Shown piece by piece: positions 12,534 to 16,797 of a stretch of DNA of 16,797 bases; position 1 is the first letter of the stretch, and every line of letters begins with the position of its first letter. The stretch is from an uncultured Muribaculaceae bacterium (GTDB lineage Bacteria > Bacteroidota > Bacteroidia > Bacteroidales > Muribaculaceae): positions 1 to 16,797 of the forward strand of contig CAJUKF010000054.1 of NCBI GenBank assembly GCA_910587355.1. The letters run 5' to 3'. The position numbers and the translations under genes were made by a program. A model generated the notes under the pieces. It worked only from the letters and a program-made list of their open reading frames with translations, did not search any database and had not been told where the DNA came from.

Positions 12534-12781
12534 GTCTCGATTAGAACGAAATGTTCCTTGAGGGTTACCCCTGTTCACCCCCCGAATCGCCCTTTTTCTG
12601 GTGTTACCCCCTAAAATAGGGCTTAAATACACCACAATCCTTTGAATCTCCCTTATTTAATAATGTGTGATTCCGAGATGTATCGGTTTTTTCTTCATAG
12701 TGAAATGCTAAAATCGGGGGTGCATTTTGAAAAAACGGTATTTTTCCACCCCTCTATCCCCCCCCCTCAAAACCCTAAAAG

Positions 12782-12850
12782 TGTAACCCCAGTTTCCTAA
12801 AAATGTAACCCCACTTTGTAACCCCACGTGTAACTCCACGTGTAACTCCA
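12782..12850 (+). repeat. Array of five TGTAACYCCA repeats
   Basis: TGTAACCCCA at 12782, 12804 and 12817; TGTAACTCCA at 12829 and 12841. The last spacings are 13, 12 and 12 bases. Related TGTTACCCC sequences occur upstream. Repeats of this kind next to the end of a transposable phage are expected to be transposase-binding sites; that is inference. Confidence 0.6.
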
Positions 12851-12880
12851 CCTCTAAAAATCGACCGTTCGAACACAAAA

Positions 12881-12906
12881 ACAGGGGAGTTGTGAAACTC
12901 CCCCTG
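12881..12906 (-). terminator. Terminator of the 82-codon gene
   Basis: GGGGAGTT (12884-12891) pairs perfectly with AACTCCCC (12896-12903) around a GTGA loop. On the minus strand the stem is followed by a T-rich stretch (12881-12877). It lies about 45 bases after the stop of the 82-codon gene. Confidence 0.7.
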
Positions 12907-12948
12907 CTGCATCAGTTCCAACGGCTTTATAAAGCCACAAAAACACCG

Positions 12949-13197
12949 TTATTGCACCGTCTCATCATAAGTAACACCACAGCCTCCACGAGGCGCTGTA
13001 ATCAGCGTAGATTGCTTTATTATAGCGCATTTAGTTACTACTGTGCCGCCTCCGCTCAGCCCGGCACGACGTAGATAATCATAGCCACAACCCACCTCTT
13101 GTGGGCTTAAAACTGTAAATATGGCCGCTATCGAGCCAAAATACAAGTCCCGGCGCTTACCCGTAAGGTGCACATGCACCACTTTAATCTGTCTCAT
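12949..13197 (-). CDS. Conserved-looking small protein, unknown
   Basis: From the ATG at 13197 (82 residues). It begins MRQIKVVHVHLTGKRRDLYF, followed by GSIAAIFTVLSPQEVG and the glycine motif GLSGGGT (46-52), then KCAIIKQSTLI. I recall closely similar small proteins from Bacteroidales genomes near mobile elements, but no function is known. The first half suggests strand-helix-strand, and the tail repeats glycine and cysteine. It has a TATATTTG -7 box immediately upstream and a strong terminator after it, so it is transcribed alone. The Ile/Lys-rich end could bind nucleic acid. Whether it belongs to the phage or the host depends on the true phage end; I favour host. Confidence 0.7.
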   Translation of the reverse strand: MRQIKVVHVHLTGKRRDLYFGSIAAIFTVLSPQEVGCGYDYLRRAGLSGGGTVVTKCAIIKQSTLITAPRGGCGVTYDETVQ

Positions 13198-13214
13198 AAT
13201 CTCTGAATTTTCCG

Positions 13215-13222
13215 CAAATATA
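13215..13222 (-). promoter_or_regulatory. -7 box of the 82-codon gene
   Basis: TATATTTG on the minus strand matches the Bacteroides -7 box. At the expected -33 distance there is TTT only. The start would be at about 13208, leaving a short leader of about 10 bases. Confidence 0.5.
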
Positions 13223-13283
13223 CACAAATAACAGCTATTTGAAACCTTTTAAACTATATAAATTAGTAAATGCCCACAAAAAA

Positions 13284-13301
13284 TCGGCCCGAAAAAGCCG
13301 A
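13284..13301 (-). terminator. Weak terminator, minus strand
   Basis: TCGGC (13284-13288) pairs with GCCGA (13297-13301); on the minus strand the stem is followed by a T-run of six. It would stop transcripts coming leftward from the peptidase side. Confidence 0.5.
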
Positions 13302-13333
13302 CCTTAATCCCAACATACTGCCAGCGTCACCAA

Positions 13334-13425
13334 CGTAAACCCTTCATCAACGACATTACACTCCATGTAAACGTCATGTAAACTTAAGAGGCCGAAAATT
13401 AAAGCAAAATTAAAGCAATGTAAAC
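13334..13425 (+). repeat. TGTAAAC-type repeats, helically phased
   Basis: CGTAAAC at 13334, TGTAAAC at 13366, 13377 and 13419. The steps are 32, 11 and 42 bases, about 3, 1 and 4 turns of DNA. They may bind a protein cooperatively on one face. Confidence 0.5.
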
Positions 13426-13612
13426 ATTTCGTTTTTTCGACCCTTCAACCAATCATCCTTGTAACTTTCACAAAATCAAAGCATTTTATCAAAAGCAACC
13501 GTTTCCAACATCAAACGCTTCATTTTGTGCCCTACATAGACACAAAACTTTTGGAGTGCAGTTTGTTTATAAAAAGATTGTTGTGAATAGCGAAACAAAA
13601 TCTGCATTCATA

Positions 13613-16600
13613 TCACTTCCCCACAAGAATCTTGCGACCCTGAATAATGTACACTCCTGACGGCAGTCCATCGATATCTGCCTGCGTGGCACCGCGACAT
13701 ACGCATATACCCTGCAGATTATACACATCGGTTCTTTGATTATCGCCATCTGCAACCGTCGGTAAGACCGATGTCAAATCTGTATCAGGAACACTCGCAT
13801 TGAACCGCTCATCATAATATGTTGTCATTTTCTGTCGGCCGTGAAGCGTAAACTCAACTGTAACAGAAAAGTGTGACTCTGCATCGCCGGCAAATTTATA
13901 TATACCCCCGGTGCTGCCTTCAAATGTATTATCATTGATAGCCACTCTATCGATGGACAACCCATCAATAAGGGGCTCAATCTTTATTTTCCCGCTCTTG
14001 CGATTGATTTGATACGACCACATCTCTTCATACATATCTTCTGAATATCTGCCGCCATCGACCAGACCTCCGGCAACATAAATTTTGCAGCCGGACGGTA
14101 CTGTCATCTGTGGATTCAATGATGAAGTGAAATAATCGTGTTTTTCACTGACGCTGGAGTAGAATGAATTGCCGAAATCAACATGGTTATCATTGAGCAC
14201 ATACACATATTTCAGTGCCGGGAGCATACCGAAACACTCGCCGTAAGACCAGACAAAATCACCGATTGCGAATGATTCGAGAGCAGGCAGATTGAGCAAA
14301 ACCGAATTTGAAGTAAATATAATATTGTCATTGAATTCTATATGCTTAAGATTCAAACAATTGGAGACAGAACCATAGCCAAGGGCCTTTATTCCTTTGC
14401 CAAATGTTATTTTTGTTATATCATTACAATATTCAATTTGACAGATATCAGTCGTCTCGTCAGGAATCACTATTTCTCCCGACATATTGTTGGGTATCCT
14501 GATTAAGTGAGAAAGGCCGCTCCAGTAAAGGATGCCGTCACATACACTCCATTCTTCGTTTTCAGGGTCGACCGTTATTTCTTCAAGACTCTGGAATCCC
14601 CCGCCTATTGAGCCCATACAGCCGGCCTCACTTTTCAGTTTCTTTGGCAAGTGCAGTTTTTTGAGAGAGGGACAATATATGGAGTTGCAGAGAGACTCGG
14701 CATTCTCGGGCAGATGAATCTCTTCTATATAGGTTCCATCGACACAACAGTAAGGCAAAGATTTTATATTGTCCGACATCCTCACACTTGCCACTGTCGA
14801 ACCGGTGAAAATATAGCTGCCTATTGAAGTGACAGTATTCGGCATCGTAAAACTGTTGATTTTCGCATTCTGCATGGCATTGTCATCAATACCAAGCACT
14901 ATGAATTCGTGTCCATCCGCTGTGACAGCGTCCGGAATCAGAACATCGGCGGCCAATTGCTCCCCTACATATCCGGTGAGATATAAAGCTTTGCCGTGAA
15001 TTCTGTACTGAAGTCCTTCATAAGTTATGACATCGCTATCAGGCAGAGGATTATCGTCTTCGATTATCTGTGCAAAATCTTGCCATACAGGCGCTTTTTC
15101 ATATGCGTCCTGCGACCCGACGGGAACATAAAGCACACCAGAGCCGGGACATGGTGTATTTGTAAATATACAGTCGTTCACAACTATGGGCACAGCCACC
15201 CTGTTCACGACAGTTTTAAGATTTTCACAGTCAAAAAACACATTGAGACCTATAGTACGAACCGTAGCCGGAATCTCGATTCTCGATATTGCCAGACCCA
15301 TCATTGAGTTCGACCCGATGTCTTTCAGTTCTCTCGGCAACTTAAGAGTTCCAAGCCTGCCCAAACCGGCAAGCGCATATGCGGGCAAAACATCCTCAGC
15401 ATGCTTCGACCCGCTTATCTGAAAAGCATCTACAGGGTCAGAAGCCTCACACGCCATTATCCTGGCTTCGGATATATCAAGCACATTCAATGATTTTATG
15501 TTATCTCTGATAAACCATAAGTCCTCGGCATTGATAAAACCCGAAATCGTAAGCGACTCAATATAATCAAGCCGCACACCGCTTAATGCTGTAGCCAAAG
15601 TTCCGGCCTCGTCGAGCATCAGTATCTTCTCCATTCCACTTTCCGCTTCGTCAATAGTTATGGTATACATCTCTCCATAAACAGGAAACAATGCGTTCCC
15701 ATTGTGAGACACACTCGTATTACCATACAGACCCGTTCCCTCCACTTTTATTGTCACAGTCTCACAGTCTTGCCCCGAACCATCGACAACCTTTATATGG
15801 AAATCTGAACCGATGACTCGTTCTATAATATTTTCGTCAGGCTCAAGGTCTCTCCATGTGTCCCGGCCCGGAATATTGACTATGATTTTATTGGCCCGGG
15901 TATTATTTATCACTTTAACAATACCCACATCTTCCTTTATATCCGCTATGGTTCTTTTAACAGGAGCCTCGATTGTTCCTGTCACCTCAAGCCACGCATC
16001 CGACAATGTTTTTCTTGTGGCTAATGCCACATAATCATCCGACATGACTTCTGAAGCAATAACAATGTCATAAAACTGCACGGAGGCACCACTGATTCCC
16101 ATGCCGGAATCATCTTGCGACTCGACAAACACTTGTGTTTTCAGAACCTCTTTGACATTACTTTCTCCATCATACAACAAAAGACCTATCTCTCCGCTGT
16201 CGTCGCAGGGATATGATATAACATTGCAGGTATAGTCGAATTTCATATTCTGTGCCGGAGCATCCGTACTGAAATGCGAACCGACAGCCATACCGGCAGT
16301 TGCCCAGAAATACCCGTAGTCACAGAAAACTTTGGAATACTCTCTGCCCGACATATCAGGTGCGATGTTGATTACCATGCCTGCATCACCGCTGAAATCA
16401 CTGGAATCAGGAGTCAATGCATTAAGGGCATACATTCCGTTAAACAATCCGTTCCACCCCCAATTTATATGATATAATTCATTCTCATTATATCCGTCGA
16501 TGACAAAAGCATGATTTCCCGTACCTGAACCATTGTATATCACCGGATTGCCATTGTCAATATTAGACTTCAGCAATGACACCCACATGTCTTGGGCAAA

Positions 16601-16797
16601 GTTCCTTGCCGTTATATACTGACACTCTGGGCCATACCTGAAATTTTGCCGAAGCCTGTGTCCTACAAAATTCATATTTGCCGTGCTCTCTTCCGGCGAA
16701 TAATGCATGAGCACAGAGGCTCCAGCATCCTTCATCAGTAAAGCGATTTCCGACGAATTATCCGCGTCCACATCACCGGAGGGCATCGCCGTCCAGT
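13613..16797 (-). CDS. C10 family cysteine peptidase with leucine-rich repeats (5' partial)
   Basis: The 5' end is cut off by the window edge; the frame stays open to 16797, so the signal peptide and catalytic Cys are missing from view. The visible part, counted from an internal Met at 16786 (1057 residues), begins in a streptopain-type domain: GNHAFVIDGY with catalytic His (residue 92) and HINWGWNG (107-113), the usual C10 signature. After about residue 390 come BspA-type leucine-rich repeats (LKLPRELKDIGSNSMMG, then RIEIPATVRTIGLNVFFDCENL and similar units). It ends with VYNLQG...GVYIIQGRKILVGK, a type IX-secretion-like tail. Such proteins are exported to the surface, degrade proteins or resist host defence, and bind through the repeats. 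It is far longer than typical C10 peptidases. The phage lies just downstream of it. Confidence 0.9.
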   Translation of the reverse strand, partial: WTAMPSGDVDADNSSEIALLMKDAGASVLMHYSPEESTANMNFVGHRLRQNFRYGPECQYITARNFAQDMWVSLLKSNIDNGNPVIYNGSGTGNHAFVIDGYNENELYHINWGWNGLFNGMYALNALTPDSSDFSGDAGMVINIAPDMSGREYSKVFCDYGYFWATAGMAVGSHFSTDAPAQNMKFDYTCNVISYPCDDSGEIGLLLYDGESNVKEVLKTQVFVESQDDSGMGISGASVQFYDIVIASEVMSDDYVALATRKTLSDAWLEVTGTIEAPVKRTIADIKEDVGIVKVINNTRANKIIVNIPGRDTWRDLEPDENIIERVIGSDFHIKVVDGSGQDCETVTIKVEGTGLYGNTSVSHNGNALFPVYGEMYTITIDEAESGMEKILMLDEAGTLATALSGVRLDYIESLTISGFINAEDLWFIRDNIKSLNVLDISEARIMACEASDPVDAFQISGSKHAEDVLPAYALAGLGRLGTLKLPRELKDIGSNSMMGLAISRIEIPATVRTIGLNVFFDCENLKTVVNRVAVPIVVNDCIFTNTPCPGSGVLYVPVGSQDAYEKAPVWQDFAQIIEDDNPLPDSDVITYEGLQYRIHGKALYLTGYVGEQLAADVLIPDAVTADGHEFIVLGIDDNAMQNAKINSFTMPNTVTSIGSYIFTGSTVASVRMSDNIKSLPYCCVDGTYIEEIHLPENAESLCNSIYCPSLKKLHLPKKLKSEAGCMGSIGGGFQSLEEITVDPENEEWSVCDGILYWSGLSHLIRIPNNMSGEIVIPDETTDICQIEYCNDITKITFGKGIKALGYGSVSNCLNLKHIEFNDNIIFTSNSVLLNLPALESFAIGDFVWSYGECFGMLPALKYVYVLNDNHVDFGNSFYSSVSEKHDYFTSSLNPQMTVPSGCKIYVAGGLVDGGRYSEDMYEEMWSYQINRKSGKIKIEPLIDGLSIDRVAINDNTFEGSTGGIYKFAGDAESHFSVTVEFTLHGRQKMTTYYDERFNASVPDTDLTSVLPTVADGDNQRTDVYNLQGICVCRGATQADIDGLPSGVYIIQGRKILVGK

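Larger units (their letters stand above)
1..12877 (-). mobile_element. Mu-like transposable prophage, left arm (partial)
   Basis: The order repressor, small early genes, MuA-type transposase, MuB-type ATPase, GemA/gp16-like, DUF3164 and gpG-like morphogenesis protein is that of transposable phages. Early and middle genes run on the minus strand from about 11.7 kb to 2.2 kb. The boundary near 12877 is inferred: a repeat array typical of transposase-binding ends stops there, and leftward reading from it begins TGTG. The other phage end and most virion genes are not in the window, so the element must continue beyond position 1. Whether the 1-2.1 kb plus-strand block is an internal cargo region of the phage is inference. 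Confidence 0.7.
12534..12948. other. Gene-free phage-end region
   Basis: No convincing gene. It contains TGTTACCCC-like sequences near 12563 and 12602, a run of nine C (12758-12766), five TGTAACYCCA repeats (12782-12850), the 8-bp palindrome GTTCGAAC (12867-12874), the terminator of the 82-codon gene (12881-12905) and the 14-bp palindrome GGCTTTATAAAGCC (12923-12936). The phage left end is probably in it. Confidence 0.6.
13198..13612. other. Gene-free region between the 82-codon gene and the host peptidase
   Basis: No convincing gene. It holds the promoter of the 82-codon gene, a minus-strand terminator (13284-13301), the phased TGTAAAC repeats, two copies of AAAATTAAAGC (near 13396-13417) and an inverted repeat TTTTGTG/CACAAAA (13523-13547) that may end the peptidase transcript. 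Confidence 0.6.

Noticed and set aside
12782..12850. CRISPR array
   Set aside because: Repeats are only 10 bases with 2-12 base gaps, no spacers of proper length and no cas genes.
1..12877. Diversity-generating retroelement as in Hankyphage
   Set aside because: No reverse transcriptase and no near-identical template/variable repeats were seen in this window; it could lie outside.

Overview
The window is a stretch of a Bacteroidales chromosome, occupied mostly by one arm of a Mu-like (transposable) prophage. The Bacteroidales assignment rests on three things. Promoters match the Bacteroides pattern TTTG/TTG, about 19-20 bp, then TAnnTTTG. The right flank carries a C10 peptidase with BspA-type leucine-rich repeats and a type IX-secretion-like tail. 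The phage proteins resemble those of Bacteroides transposable phages of the Hankyphage kind. No reverse transcriptase or diversity-generating element is present here.

Layout, right to left in the direction of phage transcription. At 13613-16797 lies a host C10 peptidase gene (minus strand, 5' end cut by the window edge). At 12949-13197 is a small conserved-looking 82-codon gene with its own promoter and terminator, probably also host. The phage left end is probably near 12877, next to an array of TGTAACYCCA repeats. The LexA/CI-type repressor (11826-12533, plus strand) faces a long minus-strand early operon. The two promoters, at 11730-11761 and 11789-11819, point at each other. The early operon starts with small genes (70 and 138 codons, then micro-ORFs and a tRNA-like element, then 72-codon, probably frameshifted and HTH genes). 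It continues with the MuA-type transposase (7852-9858) and MuB-type ATPase (6936-7814). Next come a RecA-fold ATPase, two zinc-ribbon mini-proteins, a GemA/gp16-like protein and a DUF3164 protein. It ends in a short morphogenesis block (HTH protein, gpG-like virion morphogenesis protein, tail-terminator-like protein) that stops at 2198. Many joints are ATGA overlaps or gaps of a few bases.

The left 2.2 kb is a convergent plus-strand block: a small Mor-like HTH protein, a D12-class adenine methylase, and a secreted beta-barrel-like protein with its own promoter and terminator. Divergent from it, at 72-221 on the minus strand, is what reads as a complete small RNA gene: promoter, long helix with a GU-compensated 17-bp segment, a loop that can pair with the 3' end, and a U-tract.

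The repressor decides between lysogeny and the early operon. MuA and MuB carry out replicative transposition. The middle genes support replication and regulation. The methylase and barrel protein look like cargo that modifies phage DNA or the host envelope. Capsid, portal and most tail genes are not in the window and must lie beyond its left edge. The most interesting items are the structured RNA at 72-221, the tRNA-like element at 10882-10944, the probable +1 frameshift near 10500, and the face-to-face promoters.
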